DNA of 6,017 bases from Bryobacteraceae bacterium (lineage in GTDB: Bacteria; Acidobacteriota; Terriglobia; Bryobacterales; Bryobacteraceae). The notes below the pieces were generated by a model. That model saw only the letters and a list, made by a program, of their open reading frames with translations, had not been told where the DNA came from and did no database searches. The stretch's first letter is position 1; each line of letters begins with the position of its first letter. Made by a program: the position numbers and the translations under genes. Where the stretch lies: the NCBI GenBank assembly GCA_030036985.1, contig JASHSD010000133.1:1-6017 (forward strand), read 5' to 3'. Below are positions 1 to 5,549 of the stretch, piece after piece.

Positions 1-621
1 AACGGCGCCGGCAAGACGACCATGATGGACGTGATTACAGGAAAAACCCGCGCCGATTCCGGGACCGCCAGGTTTGGGGACGACATAAATCTGTTGCAGA
101 TGTCCGAAGCCGAAATCGTGGGCGCGGGAATCGGCCGCAAGTTTCAAAAGCCGACGGTATTCGAGCAATTGACCGTATTTGAGAATCTCGAACTGGCCTT
201 GGCCGGCACGCGGTCGTTCGTGAAAACAATGCGCGCCCGCATCTCGCCCCGTCAGCTGGAGAGAATTTATCAGGTCCTCGAAATCATCGGCCTGATGGAT
301 CAGCGGGAGGCGTTCGGAAGAGTCTTGGCGCACGGACAGAAACAGTGGCTCGAAATCGGCATGCTCCTGATGCAGAATCCGGAGCTGCTTCTTGTAGATG
401 AGCCGGTGGCGGGCATGACGCCTCACGAGATCGAGCGAACGTCCGAACTGCTGTTGTCGCTCGCGGGTGAGCACTCGGTTGTGGTTGTCGAACATGATAT
501 GGCCTTTGTTCGATCCATCGCCCGGCGTGTCACGGTGTTGCACGAGGGAAGCGTGATTGCGGAAGGGGACATGAATAAGGTGCAGAACGATCCTCGCGTC
601 ATTGAAGTGTATTTGGGCTAG
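1..621 (+). CDS. urtD: Urea ABC transporter ATP-binding protein UrtD (5' partial)
   Basis: This is a cytoplasmic ATPase subunit of the UrtABCDE high-affinity urea importer. The reading frame is open from base 1, and the window starts inside the Walker A motif (NGAGKTT, residues 1-7 of the visible 206). Family members are about 250 residues, so roughly 40-45 N-terminal residues lie upstream. The visible parts are a Q-loop glutamine near residue 49 (GRKFQKPTVF), a degenerate ABC signature LAHGQ at 109-113 followed by KQWLEIGMLL, Walker B ending LLVDEP with PVAGMT (about 128-139), and the switch histidine in VVEHDM (about 165). The GQKQWLEIGMLL block together with DEPVAGMT is what separates UrtD from the related branched-chain amino acid ATPase LivG. 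The stop TAG at 619-621 is 17 nt before urtE, consistent with one operon. The assignment rests on remembered family motifs. A LivG-like paralogue is the main alternative and is less likely. Confidence 0.93.
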   Translation, partial: NGAGKTTMMDVITGKTRADSGTARFGDDINLLQMSEAEIVGAGIGRKFQKPTVFEQLTVFENLELALAGTRSFVKTMRARISPRQLERIYQVLEIIGLMDQREAFGRVLAHGQKQWLEIGMLLMQNPELLLVDEPVAGMTPHEIERTSELLLSLAGEHSVVVVEHDMAFVRSIARRVTVLHEGSVIAEGDMNKVQNDPRVIEVYLG

Positions 622-623
622 CA

Positions 624-630
624 GGCGGAG
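624..630 (+). promoter_or_regulatory. Ribosome-binding site of urtE
   Basis: The purine-rich GGCGGAG lies 8 nt before the ATG at 639, inside the short urtD-urtE gap. It supports that start and separate translation initiation of urtE within the operon. Confidence 0.5.
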
Positions 631-638
631 CGTAGAAG

Positions 639-1334
639 ATGCTGACGATAAAATCCCTCAACCAGTTTTATGGCGGCAGCCACACGCTTTGGGACGTGGA
701 TCTCACCGTATCTCCCGGCTCCCGCATCTGCCTGATGGGCCGGAACGGCATGGGGAAGACGACGCTGCTGAAATGCGTGATGGGTCTGCAGGCGACAGCG
801 TCGGGTGCGATCACATTCGATGGAAGCGACCTTGTCAAGTGCGCCGCCTCGGAGCGTGCTCGTATGGGCATCGGTTATGTCCCGCAGGGGCGCGAGATTT
901 TCTCGCATTTGACGGTGGAAGAGAACCTCCGAATCGGCTTGGGTGTCCGCCGGAATGGCCCCCGCTCGATCCCGAGCCGCATCTTCGACCTGTTTCCCGT
1001 CCTGAAGAAGATGTTGAATCGGCGGGGCGGCGACTTGTCCGGCGGCCAGCAGCAACAACTCGCGATCGGCCGGGCCCTCGTGCTCGAACCGAAGCTGTTG
1101 ATTCTGGATGAACCGACCGAAGGGATTCAACCCAACATCGTCCACGAGATCGGCGACATTATTCTGCGACTGAACAAGGAAGAAGGCCTCACCGTGCTGT
1201 TGGTCGAACAGAAGCTTCCGTTCGCTCGTCGTGTAGCGAGCGAGTTCTGCATACTCGATAAGGGCCGCCGTGTCGCTTCCGGCGCGATCGGCGAGTTGAC
1301 GGACCAGGTGGTTCGCGCACATCTCAGCGTGTAA
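639..1334 (+). CDS. urtE: Urea ABC transporter ATP-binding protein UrtE
   Basis: This is the second ATPase of the urea importer and is expected to pair with UrtD beneath the UrtB/UrtC permeases. At 231 residues it is full length for the family. Walker A GRNGMGKTT is at 34-42, the Q-loop glutamine is Q83 in YVPQGREIF, the ABC signature LSGGQ is at 133-137, and Walker B LLILDEP is at 153-159, followed by TEGIQPNIV. The usual switch histidine is replaced by Q191 (VEQKLPFA), which is normal for UrtE and LivF proteins and not a defect. RGREIF/PQGREIF and EGIQPNIV favour UrtE over LivF. The ATG at 639 is preceded by a GGCGGAG ribosome-binding site at 624-630. The gene ends with two stops in tandem, TAA then TAG (1332-1337). 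In many genomes urease genes follow urtE, but none is present here. Confidence 0.94.
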   Translation: MLTIKSLNQFYGGSHTLWDVDLTVSPGSRICLMGRNGMGKTTLLKCVMGLQATASGAITFDGSDLVKCAASERARMGIGYVPQGREIFSHLTVEENLRIGLGVRRNGPRSIPSRIFDLFPVLKKMLNRRGGDLSGGQQQQLAIGRALVLEPKLLILDEPTEGIQPNIVHEIGDIILRLNKEEGLTVLLVEQKLPFARRVASEFCILDKGRRVASGAIGELTDQVVRAHLSV

Positions 1335-1690
1335 TAGTAATCTCGCCGCGGGTTGCGGTTATCGTTGCGAGCATGGGGCGCTGACGATCGCCGCGGAGAT
1401 GGCGTACTATTTCCCGGCGAAGCCTGTTTTCAGGGCGAGGATCTGGCGGCGGAATGTCCCGGCAGAGAAATCGTCCTCAGCGAAGCGTCCTTCTTGTCCC
1501 GGATCGAAAAGTGTTCCAGAAACCTCTCGACATACTTCGCATCCTCGTTGTCGCAAGCGCCCGCAGATCGAAACCCAATAGAAAAGCGTTCGCCGTGTCG
1601 AAAATGGGGGAGGTCGGCGTCAAATACCTCGTCCGAGAACAGGCGATCACTTTGTGCTTCATAACGACCGAGGAGCATAATATCAACCGG
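1335..1690. other. Intergenic stretch between urtE and the IS66 element
   Basis: About 350 bases hold no confidently coding gene. Several short frames are open on both strands and none gives a recognisable protein. The best is a minus-strand frame at 1430-1678, listed separately. Just after urtE, ATCTCGCCGCGG at 1340-1351 can pair with CCGCGGAGAT at 1391-1400. This gives a 10-bp stem with a two-base bulge and a 39-nt loop. No T-run follows, so it is not a convincing intrinsic terminator, though it could mark the operon end. No urease gene or other urea-related gene is seen. Confidence 0.5.
1430..1678 (-). CDS. Possible small or remnant gene, unknown function
   Basis: This is an 82-codon minus-strand frame from an ATG at 1676-1678 to a TGA at 1430-1432. 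I do not recognise the product. In its favour, the composition looks protein-like (acidic and aromatic residues mixed, for example FDADLPHFRHGERF and DAKYVERFLEHF), and second codon positions are clearly poorer in G+C than third positions, as in real genes of GC-rich genomes. Against it, no ribosome-binding site precedes the ATG, the frame continues open upstream towards the IS end, and an overlapping plus-strand frame (1454-1696) is also open. It could be a gene fragment whose 5' part was separated by the neighbouring IS66 insertion, or a chance frame. Confidence 0.2.
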   Translation of the reverse strand: MLLGRYEAQSDRLFSDEVFDADLPHFRHGERFSIGFRSAGACDNEDAKYVERFLEHFSIRDKKDASLRTISLPGHSAARSSP

Positions 1691-1704
1691 ATATAGGTCA
1701 CAAA
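1685..1704 (+). repeat. Candidate left terminal inverted repeat of the IS66 element
   Basis: Read inward, this end carries GGATAT at 1689-1694 and lies about 30 bases outside the recognisable transposase C-terminus. It matches the inward-read right end at roughly 13 of 20 positions. The match is weak. Confidence 0.3.
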
Positions 1705-1730
1705 GAGATCGCCACCCACGCCGTAACAGT

Positions 1731-1916
1731 TCAGGTGGTTGATGCGGTTTTGAGCAGAGACGGGATTGGCAAGGCTTTGCGGTGTGACCGAATGGCGGTC
1801 ACGAGATAACCCAGCGGAGCCCGATCCTGCATTCTGCAGGTCCGCGTCACGGTAAGAAGGCGAGCCACCGCGACCTCGCCCTGCACGCTGCGGCTTCCGA
1901 AACTGATCTTGCGCCA
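1731..1916 (-). pseudogene. Detached C-terminal tail of the IS66 transposase
   Basis: Directly after the TAA at 1917-1919, and in the same frame, 61 codons run to a TGA at 1731-1733. They begin WRKISFGSRS, continue GEVAVARLLTVTRTCRMQ and end near SHRKALPIPSLL. These are the segments that close intact IS66 transposases of this subgroup, where the residue before WRK is normally glutamine. A single C-to-T change turning CAA into TAA would explain the interruption. The intact protein would have been about 504 residues. The rest of the tail has no second stop or frameshift, so the mutation is probably recent, or else a sequencing error. Confidence 0.75.
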
Positions 1917-3245
1917 TTACACGGCGCAGCGAAGCGCTCGTTCGGCGACGTTATTGGTCGGCTCGACACCTTCGTGGCGCAGAAAGGCAGAGAACCTTTC
2001 GAAGTGCTGCAGCAAGGCCAGAGCGAGATTGGCGACGTGTCTGTCGCAGCTTTCCAGATAACGGTCCGCCAGCGCGAAGAACTTCTCCAGCGGAATGGAT
2101 TTTTCGATCAACTGCTCCCGTGTGATCGGACCCCAGCGCACGCCGGGTCCGGCGCGAAAACGATGCCATAGACGGAACAGACGCGCATAGAGCGCCAGAG
2201 CGTCGCGGCAGAATCGTTCCGCGTCGCTGGTCTTTCCCATTTCCTGTACGCCCAGGATGTTGCGTTTGAAATGCGCCCGGCAGAACCGGCCTTCGCCCTT
2301 GTGATACTTCAGATAACTGGCGCAGCGGTCGCTGCAAAGAATCCCGGCGAATACTTCGCCGGGCAACTGAACCAGCACTTCGGCGCCACGCGAGGCGGCG
2401 ATCTTGTAGAAGACGAAGTTCGTCGCAGCCGGCGCCCACATCCAGCGCTTTTCGCCGCTGGTCCGATAACCCGTCTCGTCGCTGTTGACGACCGGCTCAT
2501 GGGGCAGTTGTCGTTCCAGTGCCGCGCAGGGCTCGGCCACCGCCTCGCTGGCCTCTTCCCACGAGTTCTGGATACTTCCCAGACTGAGCGGTATCCCCAG
2601 AACCTGTTGCAATACTTCCCGCACCACCCGCCGCGGCATGCGGCAAACCACCGTCAGATAAGCGATCAGTGCGGTCAACTGCGGTCCGAAATGGCCCTGT
2701 GCGTCCGCAGGCACTTCCGCCTGTGTCGCCTTGCCGCATTCCGGGCAGACGATGCATTGGCATCGATATTCGGTAATATCCGCCTCGACCGGCGGCAGTT
2801 CCGTCACCTGATGCTGCCGCGCTTCGCCCTGTGTGGACATCTTCGGCGATAACCTGCTCTCGCAATGACGGCACTTCGAAGGAAATACTTCGATCACCCG
2901 ATCGACACGACTCAACGGCGCCAGTCCGCGCCAGTGGCCGCGGTGCCCAGGCTGGCCGCCCGGCTTGCGCCGGCTCTTCTTTCTCCGGCTCCCACGCTTT
3001 CGTTGTTCGCCCGCGAGCCCATCCGAGGATGGCGGCTTGGATGAGGTCGTGGAGTTCTGCCGCCGCAAGCCCAGCTTTCGTTCCAGCTTGCCGATCTCTT
3101 TATCCAGTTCGGCGATCTTCTTATCGCGCTCGATCAGCTCCTGCCGCAGTTTCTCATTCTCACGGCTCAGACGGTCAACTTCACGCTCCAGCCGTTCCGG
3201 TTTCGCCGGCAGTCTTCGTTGCAACTGGCGATGCGATGCCCTCAA
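1917..3245 (-). CDS. IS66-family transposase, truncated by an in-frame stop
   Basis: This is a DDE transposase that would cut and join the ends of its own IS. Its 442 residues show a leucine-rich coiled coil at about 17-58, the IS66 linker QNSTTSSKPPSSDGLAG at 63-79, a basic stretch leading to RKPGGQPGHRGH at 93-104, and a zinc-finger-like pair of CxxC motifs (C125/C128 and C167/C170). The catalytic core has D256 (NSDETGYR), D306 (GILCSDR) and E435 (EPTNNVAERALR). The frame stops right after RCAV, where relatives continue with QWRK. About 60 expected residues follow in the same frame after the TAA, so this is a nonsense-mutated copy. The three acidic residues remain, but the missing tail probably inactivates it. 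The start is uncertain: TTG at 3243-3245 is the only candidate before an upstream in-frame TGA, and no good ribosome-binding site precedes it. Family identity is firm; the exact start is not. Confidence 0.9.
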   Translation of the reverse strand: MRASHRQLQRRLPAKPERLEREVDRLSRENEKLRQELIERDKKIAELDKEIGKLERKLGLRRQNSTTSSKPPSSDGLAGEQRKRGSRRKKSRRKPGGQPGHRGHWRGLAPLSRVDRVIEVFPSKCRHCESRLSPKMSTQGEARQHQVTELPPVEADITEYRCQCIVCPECGKATQAEVPADAQGHFGPQLTALIAYLTVVCRMPRRVVREVLQQVLGIPLSLGSIQNSWEEASEAVAEPCAALERQLPHEPVVNSDETGYRTSGEKRWMWAPAATNFVFYKIAASRGAEVLVQLPGEVFAGILCSDRCASYLKYHKGEGRFCRAHFKRNILGVQEMGKTSDAERFCRDALALYARLFRLWHRFRAGPGVRWGPITREQLIEKSIPLEKFFALADRYLESCDRHVANLALALLQHFERFSAFLRHEGVEPTNNVAERALRCAV

Positions 3246-3263
3246 ACATCTACACTGCCAGGT

Positions 3264-3283
3264 TTTTCAACTAATATCCAGGT
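3264..3283 (-). repeat. Candidate right terminal inverted repeat of the IS66 element
   Basis: Read inward on the minus strand it begins ACCTGGATATTAG, with GGATAT at complement 3274-3279. It lies about 20 bases upstream of the transposase start, a normal distance for an IS end. Its partner near 1685 is only partly complementary. Confidence 0.3.
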
Positions 3284-3481
3284 CTAAAACAAAGATTCTC
3301 TATGGCTGATGAGGTCGCAACGTCCCCAACTCCGGCCCTGGGCATGCAAGGCCAGCAGCAGCAAAGAGGCAGGCGCCGCGACGCGGACTACCGTGGACAT
3401 CGTGGAAGCTCATTTAGAGACCGATTTCAAAAGTAAGTTGTATCCCTCGCGATTGTCGACTGAGAATCGCTGATGAATTTT

Positions 3482-3509
3482 ACCGCGCGACGGCCTGTCT
3501 GCGCGCGGT
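3482..3509. other. Perfect 8-bp hairpin
   Basis: ACCGCGCG at 3482-3489 is exactly complementary to CGCGCGGT at 3502-3509, with a 12-nt loop. On the plus strand it is followed by CTTTC and not a true T-run, so it is at best a poor intrinsic terminator. It may instead be a structured leader or chance GC-rich pairing. Confidence 0.3.
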
Positions 3510-3577
3510 CTTTCACCATACCGCCGAGAAAAAGAAACGATCCTCGTTCTTGCTGAGGCGTTGTATGAGCAAGGAGG

Positions 3578-3607
3578 TTGGCTCGTCTCCTAAGATCGCG
3601 CTACTAT
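3578..3607 (+). promoter_or_regulatory. Weak sigma70-like promoter candidate
   Basis: TTGGCT (3578-3583) and TACTAT (3602-3607) are spaced by 18 bases, each matching the consensus at four of six positions. Transcripts would start about 60 bases before the quinohemoprotein gene. The -10 box overlaps the start of the small ORF at 3606, so both cannot be functional as described. Confidence 0.2.
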
Positions 3608-3680
3608 GAGAAGCTCGGGCCGCGCGGTGGCCATGACGGCACGCAGCTCAATCTGCAGCGATGAGGGATTCCTGGAATGA
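3606..3680 (+). CDS. Possible 24-residue leader ORF overlapping the next gene
   Basis: An ATG at 3606 opens 24 codons (starting MRSSGRAVAM, ending SDEGFLE) that stop at TGA 3678-3680. This stop overlaps the ATG at 3677-3679 of the quinohemoprotein gene in a four-base ATGA arrangement typical of translational coupling. An in-frame TAA lies just upstream, so this is not the end of a longer gene. There is no good ribosome-binding site, and frames this short arise easily by chance. Confidence 0.2.
   Translation: MRSSGRAVAMTARSSICSDEGFLE
3663..3667 (+). promoter_or_regulatory. Ribosome-binding site of the quinohemoprotein gene
   Basis: GAGGG lies nine bases before the ATG at 3677. It supports that start, which also yields a complete signal peptide. 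Confidence 0.5.
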
Positions 3681-5500
3681 ACTTCGTTTCACACCGTGCT
3701 GTCGCGCTTTTTGTGTGCCTGTGCGCCCCGCTTACGGGGTGGGCGCAAAACCGGACGCCACCGGATCCCAACCACCCCCAGAATACGGCTCGCGCCATTT
3801 ACCTGTTTGCCGAGCGCTGCGGCGAGTGCCACGATAGTTCGAAGAATTCCGCGCCGGATCGCTACGCGCTGAATTCGCACACGCCTGAAGAGATTATGGC
3901 CGGCCTGACTGCCGGTTCCATGGCGCAGTTTGCCAAAGGCCTGACTGACATCGAGGTTCGCTACATCGCCGTCTATCTGGGCGGAAGACCTTTGGGTGCC
4001 GACGCCGTCGGCGATATCCATGCCATGAAGAACGCCTGCCCGAGTAAACCCCTCGGCGACATCGGAAGTGGGGATTGGAACGGCTGGGGACCCGACCTGG
4101 TTAATTCGCGTTTTCAACCCAACGCCGGACTGACTGCTGCCGCGCGGGTTCCCGGGCTGAAGCTAAAGTGGGCGTTCGGCTTCCCCGAGGGTAATTCAGC
4201 CTATGGTCAGCCCTCGATTGTTGCGGGGCGCGTCTTTATAGGTTCCGACACCGGTTTCGTCTATTCGCTGGACGCCGCCACCGGTTGCGCGTATTGGTCC
4301 TACAAAGCGAAAGCCGGAATTCGTACCGCGATTACCGTGGCTCCCGTAGGCGGGAAGACCTTGGCTTGGTTCGGTGACGTCAAAGGCGATGTCTATGCGG
4401 TGAATGCGGCGACTGGCGCTGGCGTGTGGATGCAGCGCGCCGACACGCACCCCATCGCGCGCGTCTTGGGATCCCCCAAGTTGGTTGGCAGCCGATTGTA
4501 TGTCCCCGTCGCATCGCTCGAAGAATCGTCAGGAGGCAATCCACACTACCCCTGCTGCACTTTCCGCGGCAGTGTTGTGGCTTTCGACGCCGCCGGCGGG
4601 AAACAGATCTGGAAGACCTACACTATTGCCGACGAACCCAAACCAATAAAAAAGACTTCTCTCGGAACGCAGCTCTGGGGTCCCGCGGGCGTTGGGATCT
4701 GGTCAACACCCGCGATCGATACCAGGCGGAACGTCCTCTATGTCGGCACCGGTAACGGCTACACAGCGCCGGTCCCAAATACATCCGATGCCGTGCTCGC
4801 GATCGATCTGGATTCGGGAAAGATCCGCTGGTCGAGGCAATTGCTGCCGAACGACGCGTCCGTGTCGAACTGTCGTCCCCGAGGCGACTCGGCAAAGTCC
4901 GAGACCTGTCCCGAGCCTGAGGGACCCGACTACGACTTTGGCAATCCGCCGATGCTACGGACTCTGGCAGGTGGTCGGACGCTGATCGTGATCGGACAAA
5001 AGGGCGGCGACGGATGGGCGCTCGATCCTGACCGGCGGGGTGCCGTGGTGTGGCACCGGAGGGTCGGTCCGACAGCCGACAGCGGTGGCATGCTGTGGGG
5101 ATCGGCGGCAGATAATGAGCGGGCCTACTTCCCGGTAACGGGCCGGCGAGGAAGCGATCCCGTGGGTTTGACCGCAATAAAACTCGGCAACGGTGAGTTA
5201 GCCTGGCACGCTTCGCCGGCCGTCGCCGCAGGCGCGCCCGATGCCGTGATTCCCGGCGTGGTCTTCTCCGGCGCGAACACGGGTATGATGTATGCGTTCT
5301 CGACCGCCGACGGCCATTTGCTCTGGCAGTTCGATACCAACAAGGAGTTCCCGACCATCAACGGCGTTGCGGCCAAAGGCGGCGCGCTGAACGGCTCCGG
5401 ACCCGTCGTGTCCGGAGGCATGCTCTATGTTCCATCCGGCTATGCCGATTTAGGCGGCGGCATTCGCGGCAACGTGTTGCTGGCCTTTGGCGCTGAGTAA
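3677..5500 (+). CDS. Secreted cytochrome c / PQQ beta-propeller dehydrogenase (quinohemoprotein)
   Basis: This is a predicted periplasmic enzyme that would oxidise an alcohol with pyrroloquinoline quinone and pass electrons through its own haem. Of its 607 residues, about 1-23 form a signal peptide (hydrophobic AVALFVCLCAPLTG, probable cleavage after GWA). A cytochrome c domain spans about 36-105, with haem motif C48-G-E-C51-H52 and probable axial ligand M82 (AGSMAQFAKGL). From about 133 (DWNGWGPDLVNSRFQ) a PQQ propeller begins. Seven tryptophan-docking-type blade motifs end at about W207, W251, W312, W385, W459, W510 and W550, and the terminal strand GNVLLAF (598-604) could close an eighth blade. 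Vicinal cysteines C293-C294 (YPCCTFRGSV) and the GIWSTPAID...VGTGN segment (340-360) are also present. The haem-first order matches polyvinyl-alcohol dehydrogenase (cytochrome) and differs from type II alcohol dehydrogenases, whose haem is C-terminal. The substrate cannot be read from sequence. No PQQ synthesis genes are in the window. Confidence 0.88.
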   Translation: MNFVSHRAVALFVCLCAPLTGWAQNRTPPDPNHPQNTARAIYLFAERCGECHDSSKNSAPDRYALNSHTPEEIMAGLTAGSMAQFAKGLTDIEVRYIAVYLGGRPLGADAVGDIHAMKNACPSKPLGDIGSGDWNGWGPDLVNSRFQPNAGLTAAARVPGLKLKWAFGFPEGNSAYGQPSIVAGRVFIGSDTGFVYSLDAATGCAYWSYKAKAGIRTAITVAPVGGKTLAWFGDVKGDVYAVNAATGAGVWMQRADTHPIARVLGSPKLVGSRLYVPVASLEESSGGNPHYPCCTFRGSVVAFDAAGGKQIWKTYTIADEPKPIKKTSLGTQLWGPAGVGIWSTPAIDTRRNVLYVGTGNGYTAPVPNTSDAVLAIDLDSGKIRWSRQLLPNDASVSNCRPRGDSAKSETCPEPEGPDYDFGNPPMLRTLAGGRTLIVIGQKGGDGWALDPDRRGAVVWHRRVGPTADSGGMLWGSAADNERAYFPVTGRRGSDPVGLTAIKLGNGELAWHASPAVAAGAPDAVIPGVVFSGANTGMMYAFSTADGHLLWQFDTNKEFPTINGVAAKGGALNGSGPVVSGGMLYVPSGYADLGGGIRGNVLLAFGAE

Positions 5501-5507
5501 CAGCCCC

Positions 5508-5534
5508 CTCGGCGTCCTGAGACATCGTTTTTTT
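5508..5534 (+). terminator. Weak intrinsic terminator candidate
   Basis: Just after the quinohemoprotein stop, CTCGG (5508-5512) can pair with CTGAG (5517-5521), including one G-T pair, over a four-base loop. Six bases later come seven T residues (5528-5534). The T-run is good, but the stem is short and set back, so full termination is doubtful. The T-run is also flanked by ATCG and CGAT. Confidence 0.3.
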
Positions 5535-5549
5535 CGATAGGACGGATAG

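Larger units (their letters stand above)
1685..3283 (-). mobile_element. IS66-family insertion sequence (ISBst12-like), probably inactive
   Basis: The element is defined mainly by its single transposase gene, which reads on the minus strand. IS66 elements of the classic type carry accessory tnpA and tnpB genes ahead of tnpC. None is present here, which fits the single-ORF ISBst12-like subgroup. The boundaries are tentative. They are drawn at imperfect inverted repeats that share GGATAT: reading inward, the left end from 1685 begins AACCGGATATAGG and the right end from 3283 begins ACCTGGATATTAG, with about 13 of 20 positions matching. I could not find a convincing 8-bp target duplication outside these points, so either the ends have decayed or the true boundaries lie nearby. 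Confidence 0.6.
3284..3676. other. Intergenic stretch between the IS element and the quinohemoprotein gene
   Basis: About 390 bases have no recognisable gene. On the plus strand a 44-codon frame at 3302-3436 (ATG to TAA) is rich in Gln and Arg and lacks a ribosome-binding site. A second plus-strand frame ends at a TGA just after 3470 and includes a protein-like run around TVDIVEAHLETDFKSK, without a clear start, so it may be a remnant cut by the IS. The 3' part holds a hairpin (3482-3509), a strong Shine-Dalgarno-like AAGGAGGT at 3571-3578 with no start codon at a usable distance, and a 24-codon ORF (3606-3680) reaching the next gene. The promoter of the next gene is expected here. Confidence 0.45.

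Noticed and set aside
1151..1220. UrtE lacks the usual switch histidine and has glutamine (VEQK).
   Set aside because: This substitution is usual for UrtE and LivF ATPases, so it is not a sign of inactivity.
618..1322. Long open frame on the minus strand opposite urtE (234 codons).
   Set aside because: It is a shadow of urtE in GC-rich DNA. The plus strand has complete ABC motifs and a ribosome-binding site, while the minus-strand product shows no recognisable domain.
1342..1395. Direct repeat TCGCCGCGG (1342-1350 and 1387-1395).
   Set aside because: It is only nine bases and two copies in GC-rich DNA. There is no array, so this is not a CRISPR or iteron.
1477..1917. 146-codon minus-strand frame directly after the transposase stop, which could look like a separate gene.
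   Set aside because: Its first part is out of frame with the recognisable IS66 tail at 1731-1916. Its product matches nothing I know.
2271..2852. 193-codon plus-strand frame inside the transposase region.
   Set aside because: It is antisense to an IS66 transposase whose zinc and DDE motifs are clear, and its own product has no recognisable features.
3571..3591. Strong Shine-Dalgarno-like AAGGAGGT with a complementary CTCCT nearby, suggesting a hidden gene start or sequestered site.
   Set aside because: No start codon lies at a usable distance, and the five-base stem is too short to claim a switch.
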